A stretch of 64,000 nucleotides of DNA from Chordicoccus furentiruminis (GTDB taxonomy: Bacteria; Bacillota; Clostridia; Lachnospirales; Lachnospiraceae). Position numbers and translations under genes: made by a program. Below are positions 48,530 to 56,796 of this stretch, one piece after another (the first letter of the stretch is position 1; every line of letters starts with the position of its first letter). Under the pieces are notes generated by a model that saw only the letters and a list, made by a program, of their open reading frames with translations, made no database searches and had not been told where the DNA came from. The stretch spans positions 1,577,501 to 1,641,500 of the forward strand of contig NZ_CP048829.1 in assembly GCF_019355395.1 (NCBI RefSeq), in the 5' to 3' direction.

Positions 48530-48952
48530 AAACGCAAAGTGCAGACCCTTTGCGCTTTGCACTTTCGCGCTTTCGCCTTGATTGTGCGTCAATAACTCCA
48601 AATAACACTTGACAAAACGCTTCATGGGGAACCCATGCGGATATCGAGCCATTCATGGATCCGAAGTTCGAGAACAACGTGATCCTCACCCGGACCGAGC
48701 GGCTGATGATGAGCAACCGGCCGAAGAACCCGGCCAACGCCCGAAATAAGAACGTCCTGATCGTCGGCGGATCCGGCAGCGGCAAGACCCGTTTCTGGAT
48801 CAAGCCCAACCTTCTGCAGCTTCACAGTTCTTATGTTTTGACTGACCCGAAAGGTACGACCCTTATCGAGGTAGGCCATGCATTTGTGAGGGCAAAATAC
48901 CGGATCAAGATCTTCAATACGATCAACTTCCAGAAGTCGATGCACTACAACC

Positions 48953-51653
48953 GTGCGACTTGTTCGCCGCCGAAAAAGCGGCGCACAGCGCTGTTTTTAT
49001 TCAGTTCTGTGAACTGATAATTCAAGAGGTGGAATGAAGGGGTAACGCCCTGAAACGCCTCCCCTGATACTCCGGCATGCAGAGCGCAAACTCTGTATGA
49101 AGCTCGGTAAAGTCGGCAGAGAGATGCCGTAACAGGTTAAGCTGACGAAAGCTGTCCAGAGGTGGGCGGTGCATCCTATATGCCGGGGGTCTATAAGATA
49201 CCCATGGTGAGAATGACAGAGATGTCTGACGAAACTCCCGAATGTAAAGGTCTATAAGTGCCACGCTCAGAAATGGGTGTGTGGGTTAAAGCCCAGGCAG
49301 TGCGGTTGAGTAGAAATGGTTGTTACGAAACGCCGTGGCACGTTACAGGCGTGTCCAAGCTGTCAGGCCCAGAGGGAACACCTAAAGGTATGTATGTACA
49401 GATAGAATTATCGGAACAAGGAAAGGCAGGAAGTCCATTGGATAATCCGACGAAGAATAATAAGCGGATGAATTCCTGCTGAAAAGCAGTGGTCGAACCG
49501 ATGATACCGTCTGCGAAAAAGAGGACGGTTAGGAATGGCCACGAGTCAGGCAAAACGTCAGCAGTACACAACCACTATTCATGCAGTCGAGTAAGAAAAA
49601 GAAATTGTCGCTCGGTTTCATAGGAATGGGGTGATGTACATGGCACAGAAAGCTAAGAAGAAAAGCAAGATGCGCCATGCGGAATACTATGACATGCAGA
49701 AAACCTTTGACGATCTGTATGCCGACAGCAAAAACGGTGAAGTCTTCGGGAACCTGATGGAGATCATCAGTGCCCCGAACAACATCAAGCTGGCATTCAG
49801 AAATATCAAGGGCAATGATGGCAGTCATACCGCAGGCACGGATGGGCGGACAATCGAATCATTGGCAGTCATGCCAGAGGATAAGTTTGTAAAGCTCATT
49901 CAGAAACAGTTCAGGAGGTATGAGCCTAAGGCAGTAAGAAGAGTAGAAATACCGAAGCCAAACGGAAAGCTGAGGCCTCTGGGAATACCGTGTATTGTTG
50001 ATCGAATAGTACAGCAATGTATCTTGCAGGTCATGGAGCCGATCTGCGAAGCAAAGTTCTATGAGCACTCTTATGGGTTCAGGCCGTGTCGGAGCGCAGA
50101 AAACGCGATTTCCTATGCGTACGGGCTCGCTCAGATGAACAAGCTTCACTATGTAGTCGATGTGGACGTTAAAGGATTCTTCGATAACGTCGATCACAAA
50201 AAGCTGCTTAGGCAGATATGGACTTTAGGTATACGGGACACCAAGTTGATTCAGATCATCAAGGCCATGCTGAAAGCACCTATCGAAATGCCCAACGGAG
50301 AAACTGTTCTCCCATCAAAAGGAACGCCGCAAGGCGGTATCCTTTCACCACTACTGGCAAACATTGTCCTCAATGAACTGGATTGGTGGATCGCCTCTCA
50401 GTGGGATGAAATGGTGGGGCACATGAAACATCCGTGTAAAGTGACCTATTATCCCAACGGCGCTGAGAAAAAGTGCAACAGCTATACAGCCTTGAAGAAA
50501 AGCAACCTCAAGGAGATGCGGATTGTCCGCTACGCGGATGATTTCAAAATATTTTGCAGAACCAAAGAGGATGCCGAGAAAACCTACCACGCAGTCAAGG
50601 ACTGGCTGTGGAAGCGGCTTAAACTGGAAGTTTCTGACGAAAAGTCGAAAGTGACTAATCTCAGGAAACGTGACAGTGAGTTTCTGGGTTTTCGCATAAA
50701 ACTGCGGCGCAAAGGTAACTCATGGGTGATAACTTCAAATATCTGCGATAAAGCTACCCAAAGGATCAGCAAGGAAATGGCTGAATCCGTAAGGGCGATA
50801 CAAAGCAGTAAGACGGCTGAAGAAATAAGCCTGAATGTGGGGGACTACAACGCCAAAGTGATCGGAGTGCAGGACTACTACTGCATTGCGACAAGGATCA
50901 ACTTGAATTTCAGCGATATCGCCCGTCCAATCAATGGACAGCTTCTCCATCGTATTGATGGAATCAAGAAACAGGGCGAAATCAAAAACAGATATCTGAG
51001 GAAACGGTACGGAAAATCGAAACAAATGCGATGGGTTGGAGAAACGCCGCTGGTTCCATTAGCCTACGTGCAGTTCAAGATTCCGATGCGGAAAAGTCGA
51101 AAGATTAACCCGTATACGCCTGAAGGTAGAGCGGAGATACACGATAATCTCAGGATTGACGTGAATTCGATGCTCTGGCTGATGCGGCATCCGATTCCGA
51201 CCGAATCGGTGAGATACAACGACAACCGGGTCTCCCTTTATGCAGGACAGGACGGCAAATGTGCGATCACCGGGAAGGAACTGGATGTGTATACCTGTGT
51301 CTGCTACAGGAAAGTGAACGATTGTAAGAAGGGCAATGACAGCTACCAGAACCTGATGCTTCTTTCGCTGCAGGGATTGGCAATAGTCAGCTCGGATGAC
51401 ATGGCTTCTGTAGCGGCATTGGTGAAAGAATACTCTTTGAATGCCAAAGCTATTACCAAAGTGAACAAACTGCGCGCTACCGCAGGACTGCCGCTCTTGG
51501 CGGTAAAGTAGCAAACTTAGCCAATGTGAAAGAGTGATTGTGTATCACTGCTGAAACTATGCTTGATGGAACGCCGGATGCGGTGAAAGTCGCATGTCCG
51601 GTGTGAAGTGGGGGAAAACCCGGAGACAATTTCAAAGGGTTACCTATCACTAT
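48953..51653 (+). mobile_element. Group II intron in virD4
   Basis: A 2,701-bp ribozyme-type retroelement. It begins GTGCGAC, the group II 5' consensus, right after the exon ACTACAACC, and ends CACTAT before CCTTCGCC. Domain V is recognisable at 51573-51602 (GCCGGATGCGG, GAAA tetraloop, then GTCGCATGTCCGG). It encodes a reverse transcriptase in its domain IV position. Both boundaries are supported because removal keeps virD4 in frame and restores HYNPFAYVHSEKD. Confidence 0.93.
49640..51511 (+). CDS. ltrA: Group II intron reverse transcriptase/maturase
   Basis: 623 aa from the ATG at 49640 (GGGGTGAT upstream). RT blocks are visible: EIPKPNGKLRPLGIPCIVDRIVQQ, SYGFRPCRSAENAI, VVDVDVKGFFDNVDH, KGTPQGGILSPLLANIVL, and the catalytic VRYADDFKIF with YADD. 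The maturase X domain follows. The terminal part resembles an HNH endonuclease (CAITGKELDVYTCVCYRKVN), but the expected histidine pair is missing, so it probably splices and reverse-transcribes without cutting the second strand. Confidence 0.93.
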   Translation: MAQKAKKKSKMRHAEYYDMQKTFDDLYADSKNGEVFGNLMEIISAPNNIKLAFRNIKGNDGSHTAGTDGRTIESLAVMPEDKFVKLIQKQFRRYEPKAVRRVEIPKPNGKLRPLGIPCIVDRIVQQCILQVMEPICEAKFYEHSYGFRPCRSAENAISYAYGLAQMNKLHYVVDVDVKGFFDNVDHKKLLRQIWTLGIRDTKLIQIIKAMLKAPIEMPNGETVLPSKGTPQGGILSPLLANIVLNELDWWIASQWDEMVGHMKHPCKVTYYPNGAEKKCNSYTALKKSNLKEMRIVRYADDFKIFCRTKEDAEKTYHAVKDWLWKRLKLEVSDEKSKVTNLRKRDSEFLGFRIKLRRKGNSWVITSNICDKATQRISKEMAESVRAIQSSKTAEEISLNVGDYNAKVIGVQDYYCIATRINLNFSDIARPINGQLLHRIDGIKKQGEIKNRYLRKRYGKSKQMRWVGETPLVPLAYVQFKIPMRKSRKINPYTPEGRAEIHDNLRIDVNSMLWLMRHPIPTESVRYNDNRVSLYAGQDGKCAITGKELDVYTCVCYRKVNDCKKGNDSYQNLMLLSLQGLAIVSSDDMASVAALVKEYSLNAKAITKVNKLRATAGLPLLAVK

Positions 51654-52924
51654 CCTTCGCCTATGTGCACAGCGAGAAGGATATCCTGAAGCTGGTCACG
51701 ACACTCATGGCAAACACGAAAGGCGAGGGAAAGGGGAGCGATCCGTTTTGGGATAAGGCGGAAACCCTGCTGTACTGTGCCCTGATCGGCTACATCCACT
51801 ATGAAGCTCCGGTCGAGGAGCAGAACTTTGCTACCTTGATCGAGTTTATCAACGCTATGGAGGTCCGCGAGGATGACGAAGAGTACCAGAATCCGGTGGA
51901 TCTCATGTTTGAGGCACTGAAGAAAAAGAACCCGGATCACTTTGCCGTCCGGCAATATGCCAAGTTCAAACTGGCTGCCGGCAAGACCCTCAAAAGTATC
52001 TTGGTGAGTGCCGGTGCGAGGCTTGCTCCCTTTGATATCCAGGAGGTCCGGGAGATCACAATGTACGATGAGCTGGAGCTGGATACCCTGGGCGACCAGA
52101 AGACAGCGTTGTTTTTGATGATGTCGGATACGGACGGATCTTTCAACTTCCTGATCAGCATGATCTACACGCAGCTCTTTAACCTGCTCTGTGAAAAGGC
52201 GGATGATGTGTACGGAGGCAGGCTTCCGGTCCACGTCCGGTGCCTGATCGATGAGGCAGCCAATATCGGCCAGATCCCCAATCTGGAGAAGCTGGTCGCG
52301 ACGATCCGAAGCCGTGAGATCAGCGCCTGCCTGGTGCTTCAGGCCAAGTCGCAGCTGAAAGCCATCTACAAGGATAACGCCGATACCATCATCGGCAACA
52401 TGGATTCGCAGGTCTTCCTCGGCGGTTCCGAACCAACGACCCTGAAAGATCTTTCGGAAGCTCTGGGCAAGGAAACGATCGATACCTTCAATACCTCGGA
52501 CACACGAGGCAATAGTCCCAGCTACGGAACGAACTATCAGAAGCTCGGCAAGGAACTGATGACCAGAGATGAGATCGCGGTCCTGGACGGCAACAAATGC
52601 ATACTGCAGCTGCGCGGCGTCAGGCCGTTCCTGTCGGATAAATATGATCTGACCCAGCACCCGAACTACAAATATACGGCTGACTTTGATAAGCGTTACA
52701 CCTTTGATATCGAGAAGTTCCTCAATCACCGGATGAAGCTAAAGACGAACGATGAGTATGAAGTAGTGGAGGTAGATGAGGAAGCTGAAGAAACGGCAGA
52801 ACCGTAGGCAGACGATTAATAGGCGGCTCATAGCGGCCGCTCTTACATACCGGCGACATCCTTGCGTGCCGCCGGTATATAGGTAAGAATGAAAGTAAAG
52901 AACCCGGAAAGGATGGGATGAAAT

Positions 52925-53209
52925 ATGTTTATACTCAGAATCTTACTCAAGACGGCACTGCTTCCCGTAGTGCTGATCCTGTTATTCGTAAAGGTCATTG
53001 TGAAGGTTGGAATGCAGCTCTCTTCCATTATTCTCGGCGGTCTGATCCTCTTTGTAGCCGGCTGCCTAATTTATACGATCACAAAACAGGCCTGGAGTCA
53101 GACCTTCCTTCTGGCCTTGATCGAAGCCGGTATCATGGGCATTACGATCGGGACCGCCGTCATCGAGAGCCTGATCGATGCAGCATTGATGGGAATTGCA
53201 GGCATTTGA
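52925..53209 (+). CDS. CD1845-like small membrane protein
   Basis: A 94-aa very hydrophobic protein with three predicted membrane segments (residues about 5-28, 31-52 and 60-92). It resembles the CD1845 family located after virD4 in Clostridia ICEs. It presumably belongs to the conjugation machinery. An inverted repeat ATACCGGCG / CGCCGGTAT lies 45-75 bp upstream. Confidence 0.7.
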   Translation: MFILRILLKTALLPVVLILLFVKVIVKVGMQLSSIILGGLILFVAGCLIYTITKQAWSQTFLLALIEAGIMGITIGTAVIESLIDAALMGIAGI

Positions 53210-53242
53210 AGCCTCTATTGAATTAACTTTTGCATATTTTTC

Positions 53243-54993
53243 GGGTCAATCACTTTTCTTATGGGATAGGTGGTATCCCAGGTAATTTCAGGTAGCACCT
53301 GGCTGTACCAGTGTCAAGGTCATCCGGCCATTTATCCCTCCCGCCCAAAGGGCGTGAGCATAAAAGGCCTTCTTCCCCTGACACTGCTCCATCCAGGAGC
53401 GGCAGGGTAATCAAGGGGCGTAAGGACGCCCCGGCCCTTAAACCGGGCCAAAAACAGTTGCATAGAAAAAGGACCATCGTCTATAGTTGAGACTGTATTT
53501 CCTGGCAGAAGTGTACAAACTCAACAAGGCGGTGGCCCGTACATGAATTATACACATACTGAGTCCGATGGACAACTGGCATTCTCTGAAAACAGATATA
53601 CTTTTTTAAGCATCCCCTCCCGGCTGGAAGGCTTTAATAATTCTGACACAAGCGTACACCGGGCAGCTTCCGGCCGCGAAGTGTTGTGCTTTAACGGCAA
53701 GCTCGATCTGGCGGATGCTGACCGCAGATGTCCAAAGTGTGGAAGCCGTATGCACATCAACGGTCACCGGGATCTTACGCTCCGGCATCTTTGCTTTGGC
53801 GGAAGCCTCAGTGCGATCCATTTTGACCGCGTGCAGCTCATCTGCAAATGCGGACATTCCCATATGCAGTCTGTTCCGTTCAAAGCAGACGGCCATCAGA
53901 TATCTGTGGAACTGTACCAGTATACCAGGGATCTGTTGGCACTTGGCACTTACACGCTCAAGCAGGTAGCTGAGATCACCGGGCTCGGAAAGAACACGGT
54001 CAAAGCCTTAGACCTTAAGCGCCTGAAGGAGCTCTATACCATCGACGGCACGAAACTGATCAGACCGGAGCAGCCGGCAAAAATGCTTGCCATTGATGAG
54101 TTCAAGCTCCACAACGGCCACCGCTATGCCACCCACATCATAGATCTTGATACCGGCCATATCCTCTGGATCTCCCATGGGAAGAAAAAGCAGGTGGTCT
54201 ATGACTTCATCGACCATGTCGGCCTGGAATGGATGGACTCTGTCGAGGCCGTCGCCTGCGACATGAACTCCGATTTCCAGGAGGCTTTTGAGGAAAAATG
54301 CCCCTGGATACAGCCGGTGTTCGATTACTTCCACATCGTAAAGAACTTCAACGACAAGGTGGTCAGTGAAGTCCGCAAGGACGAGCAGCGCCGCCTGTAT
54401 GAGGAAGGCCTTATGGAGGAGGCAAGGGCTTTAAAAAAGACCCGTTACATCCTGATGTCAAGTCGATCAACGCTTCAGGCGAAAGATGCGCAAGCCAGGA
54501 CAGGTGAGCCGATCAGCCGGTCCGGTTCCATCTTTCCCAAGGAAGAGTACGTCCGGAAAGAGGGTTATGAAGCAAGATATGACGAACTTCTCAGTCAGAA
54601 CAAGCTTCTGTTCACGCTTGATCTGATTAAGGAGCGTCTGTCTCTTTCCTACACCCGCACTGATGAAGCCCGTATGGCGGATGACATCACCTGGATCATG
54701 GATACCTGCAGTGCATCCGGAAACAGTCATCTTCAGTGGTTCGGAAGACTCCTTGGAAACCACTTTGAGGGCATCATAGCCCATGCAACTTATAAAATCT
54801 CCTCTGGCAAGATGGAGGGCATCAACAACAAGATCAAAGTCTTACGGCGACAGGCCTACGGACTTCCGGATGACGATTATTTCTTCCTCAGGCTGTTTGA
54901 CGCCAGCAGGAAGGGTTATATTCGCAACCCCTTATCCCATAAGATTTGTGATTGAAGCTATTTTTCAAAAAATCTCTTGGAAAGTATTGACCC
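53243..54993 (+). mobile_element. ISL3-family insertion sequence, second copy type
   Basis: Terminal repeats GGGTCAATCAC (left) and GGGTCAATAC read inward from the right bound a 1.75-kb element carrying an intact transposase. It interrupts the ICE conjugation gene order between the CD1845-like and Maff2 genes. No target duplication was recognised. Confidence 0.8.
53543..54955 (+). CDS. ISL3-family transposase
   Basis: A 470-aa homologue of the transposase at 21775, with the same layout: zinc-finger pairs CPKCGSRM and CKCGHSH, GTYTLKQVAEITGLGKNTVKAL, the DDE region LAIDEFKLHNGHRYATHIIDLD and VACDMNSDFQEAFEEKC, and the end GKMEGINNKIKVLRRQAYGLPD. Amino-acid identity is clearly high but the DNA has diverged, so the two copies arrived separately. 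Appears intact. Confidence 0.92.
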   Translation: MNYTHTESDGQLAFSENRYTFLSIPSRLEGFNNSDTSVHRAASGREVLCFNGKLDLADADRRCPKCGSRMHINGHRDLTLRHLCFGGSLSAIHFDRVQLICKCGHSHMQSVPFKADGHQISVELYQYTRDLLALGTYTLKQVAEITGLGKNTVKALDLKRLKELYTIDGTKLIRPEQPAKMLAIDEFKLHNGHRYATHIIDLDTGHILWISHGKKKQVVYDFIDHVGLEWMDSVEAVACDMNSDFQEAFEEKCPWIQPVFDYFHIVKNFNDKVVSEVRKDEQRRLYEEGLMEEARALKKTRYILMSSRSTLQAKDAQARTGEPISRSGSIFPKEEYVRKEGYEARYDELLSQNKLLFTLDLIKERLSLSYTRTDEARMADDITWIMDTCSASGNSHLQWFGRLLGNHFEGIIAHATYKISSGKMEGINNKIKVLRRQAYGLPDDDYFFLRLFDASRKGYIRNPLSHKICD

Positions 54994-55048
54994 CTACGTT
55001 ACGTCATGGTTTATAGTGACCTTACCAAAGGCGAGGGAGTGATGAACT

Positions 55049-55774
55049 ATGATGACTGTTAACGAAGTAAGCAAGCTGACAGGCGTGAGTATACGCACCC
55101 TGCAGTATTACGACAAGATCGGGCTGCTTCATCCGGCAAAATATACAGAGGCAGGCTACCGGCTGTATGACGATGCGGCACTGGAGACCCTGCAGCAGAT
55201 CCTTCTCTTCAGAGAACTGGAATTCCCTCTGAAGGATATTAAGGAGATCATCAGCAGTCCGGATTTTGACAGGAGCAAGGCCCTGGAGCAGCAGATCGAG
55301 CTTCTGAAGCTTAAGAAGGAACACATCGAGAACCTGATCGATCTTGCCGTTGGAATAAAAGCGATAGGGGTGAAACCATTGACATTTGATGCATTTGATA
55401 CAAGAAAAATAGACGAGTATGCCGCGCAGGCGAAAGCCTCCTGGGGCACAACGCCGGCCTATAAGGAATATGAAGAGAAATCCAAAGGCCGTACAAAGGA
55501 AGACAACATGAAGATCCACCAGGGACTGATTGATATTTTCGGAGAATTCGGACAGATCCGGAATACAGATCCCGCATCGGAGGAAGCGCAGGCGATGGTA
55601 AAGAAACTGCAGGATTATATCACAGAGCATATGTATACCTGCACGAAGGAGATCCTCAGCGGCCTTGGAATGATGTATGGAGGCGGAGGCGATTTCACAT
55701 CAAATATCGATAAGATGGGCGGCGAAGGCACGGCTGAATTTGCCTCCCGGGCAATTGAGATTTATTGCAGATAA
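55049..55774 (+). CDS. MerR-family regulator with TipA-like effector domain
   Basis: 241 aa. The N-terminal MerR winged helix (VNEVSKLTGVSIRTLQYYDKIGLLHPAKYTEAGYRLYDD) is followed by a coiled coil, then a C-terminal TipAS-type domain (about residues 140-240, GLIDIFGEFGQIRNTDPASEEAQ, YTCTKEILSGLGMMY). TipA-type proteins bind thiopeptide or other hydrophobic drugs and activate their own promoter. No obvious efflux target sits beside it; tet genes follow 1-4 kb away. A GGGAG site precedes tandem ATGs (55049, 55052). Confidence 0.88.
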   Translation: MMTVNEVSKLTGVSIRTLQYYDKIGLLHPAKYTEAGYRLYDDAALETLQQILLFRELEFPLKDIKEIISSPDFDRSKALEQQIELLKLKKEHIENLIDLAVGIKAIGVKPLTFDAFDTRKIDEYAAQAKASWGTTPAYKEYEEKSKGRTKEDNMKIHQGLIDIFGEFGQIRNTDPASEEAQAMVKKLQDYITEHMYTCTKEILSGLGMMYGGGGDFTSNIDKMGGEGTAEFASRAIEIYCR

Positions 55775-55829
55775 GCAGTCCGCCAGATACGTCTGCCAAA
55801 ATGACAACTGAATAATGCCATTACATAGA

Positions 55830-55864
55830 ACGGTCCTGAAGCCATAAACTTCGGGGCCGTTTTG
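55830..55864 (+). terminator. Terminator after MerR gene
   Basis: ACGGTCCTGAAG / CTTCGGGGCCGT stem with mismatches, loop CCATAAA and a TTTT tail. Confidence 0.75.
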
Positions 55865-56015
55865 TGTTGCCTGAAAACGGGACGATCCCTTACCTCAAGG
55901 CCGATCGCGGCAAGAAAAAACAAAAGAAGGAGCATCCGAAGTGACCGGTCACGCTCAGGCAGAGACTTTATTCACCGCCCTTTAAGGGCAGATTTCTTAT
56001 AAGGAGGCCTCACGT

Positions 56016-56156
56016 ATGGCATTTTTCAACAGTGCAGTCCAGGTACTGCAGACTCTCGTCGTGGCCCTCGGAGCCGGTCTCGGTATCTGGGGCGCAATCA
56101 ACCTGATGGAAGGTTACGGCAACGACAACCCCGGCGCCAATGCTCATGTACGGTAA
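56016..56156 (+). pseudogene. Maff2-family protein gene, truncated
   Basis: 46 codons starting MAFFNSAVQVLQTLVVALGAG, the hydrophobic start of Maff2 proteins found after virD4 in Clostridia ICEs. After GYGNDNPGA the normal continuation (about 25 more residues including a second hydrophobic segment) is replaced by NAHVR-stop. An AAGGAGG site is present, so a shortened peptide could be made. The break point equals that of the inverted copy at 61070-61210. Confidence 0.8.
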
Positions 56157-56470
56157 GGAAGCAAGCAACCGAAAACAAGAGATAGACCGCCAGCACTACA
56201 CTATTCCGAACCAAAGACCAAAAGATAAGCATTGTGGGAAAATCTAAACTTTTGGATTTTCCTACAATGCCAACTACGGCGGAATCCCTCCCACTCCTTA
56301 TATCTTTCTGTATACATTGAATTTGTATTTAGTAAAATGCAGACAACACCACGGATCGGCTTTTGGTTGGACAATTCCAACCAAACACCACAGCAGACAG
56401 CAGAAAACATTCTGAACGCTAGGAAGCCGGTATGATTGTTACATATAAGGGGAAGAAAAATTTCTTTTAG
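56157..56470. other. Non-coding region upstream of tet(W)
   Basis: About 310 bp with no convincing gene. It includes an inverted repeat near 56231-56270 (GGGAAAATC / GATTTTCC-type, CATTGTGG / CCTACAATG) that may terminate transcription entering from outside. The tet(W) promoter follows. Confidence 0.5.
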
Positions 56471-56474
56471 GTAC

Positions 56475-56503
56475 TTGCTTTCCTAAAACTGATGTGATAC
56501 AAT
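56475..56503 (+). promoter_or_regulatory. tet(W) promoter
   Basis: TTGCTT (56475-56480) and TACAAT (56498-56503), 17-bp spacing, 29 bp before the leader peptide start. Confidence 0.7.
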
Positions 56504-56531
56504 GATTTAATCCAGAAAAGGAGTAAAAAAT

Positions 56532-56555
56532 ATGCGGCAAGGTATTCTTAAATAA
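56532..56555 (+). CDS. tet(W) leader peptide
   Basis: Seven codons, Met-Arg-Gln-Gly-Ile-Leu-Lys-stop, preceded by AAAGGAG. The coding bases GGCAAGGTATTCTTAAAT pair with ATTTAAGAATACTTTTGCC at 56627-56645. Translation of the leader would thus control a long-range stem, as in tet(M)-type attenuation. Confidence 0.75.
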   Translation: MRQGILK

Positions 56556-56725
56556 AACTATAATCAAATAGTGGGAACAAAGGATTATGATAGCTCCTTT
56601 TGTAGGGGCTTAGTTTTTTGTACCCAATTTAAGAATACTTTTGCCTTATCAATTTTGACATATCCCCAAAAACAGCAATCACAAACAGGTGTATGCTGTA
56701 TATGTGTATGTCCGCAACTTATAAT

Positions 56726-56762
56726 CCCCAGTGGTAAAAGTATTTTACTGCTGGGGATTTTT
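56726..56762 (+). terminator. tet(W) attenuator terminator
   Basis: CCCCAGTGGTAAAA / TTTTACTGCTGGGG stem followed by a five-T run, 35 bp upstream of the tet(W) ATG. Ribosome stalling or slowing by tetracycline in the leader region is the known way such terminators are bypassed. Confidence 0.8.
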
Positions 56763-56796
56763 ATGCCCTTTGGGGCTGTAAAGGGAGGACAATCAC

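Larger units (their letters stand above)
40793..48627 (+). mobile_element. 7.8-kb integrative mobilizable element inside virD4
   Basis: Its ends are deduced from virD4: left junction CGCTGG|AGTGCATAAT, right junction GCTTCATGG|GGAACCC, sharing a TGG core (40790-40792 and 48625-48627). It contains a large serine recombinase, TnpW-like protein, rRNA methyltransferase with leader, DUF3847, oriT-like structure, MobA/L relaxase and Toprim/ATPase protein. Base and codon use (GCC/CGC/CCG-rich) differ from the host ICE, indicating separate origin. The methyltransferase within it is in turn AT-rich. Confidence 0.88.
40487..52807 (+). pseudogene. virD4: virD4 coupling-protein gene split by an IME and a group II intron
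   Basis: VirD4/TraG is the ATPase that brings relaxase-bound DNA to the conjugation channel. Exon 1 is 40487-40792 (two N-terminal membrane segments, ending YGSARW), exon 2 is 48628-48952 (Walker A VGGSGSGKTRFWIKPNLL) and exon 3 is 51654-52807 (Walker B CLIDEAANIGQIPNLEKL). Joined, they give 1,785 bp and 594 codons with no stop, and the joints read RW-GTHADIEPF and MHYN-PFAYVHSEKD as in intact relatives. As it stands the protein ends at codon 104 of the interrupted form. Excision of the IME together with splicing would restore it. Confidence 0.9.
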
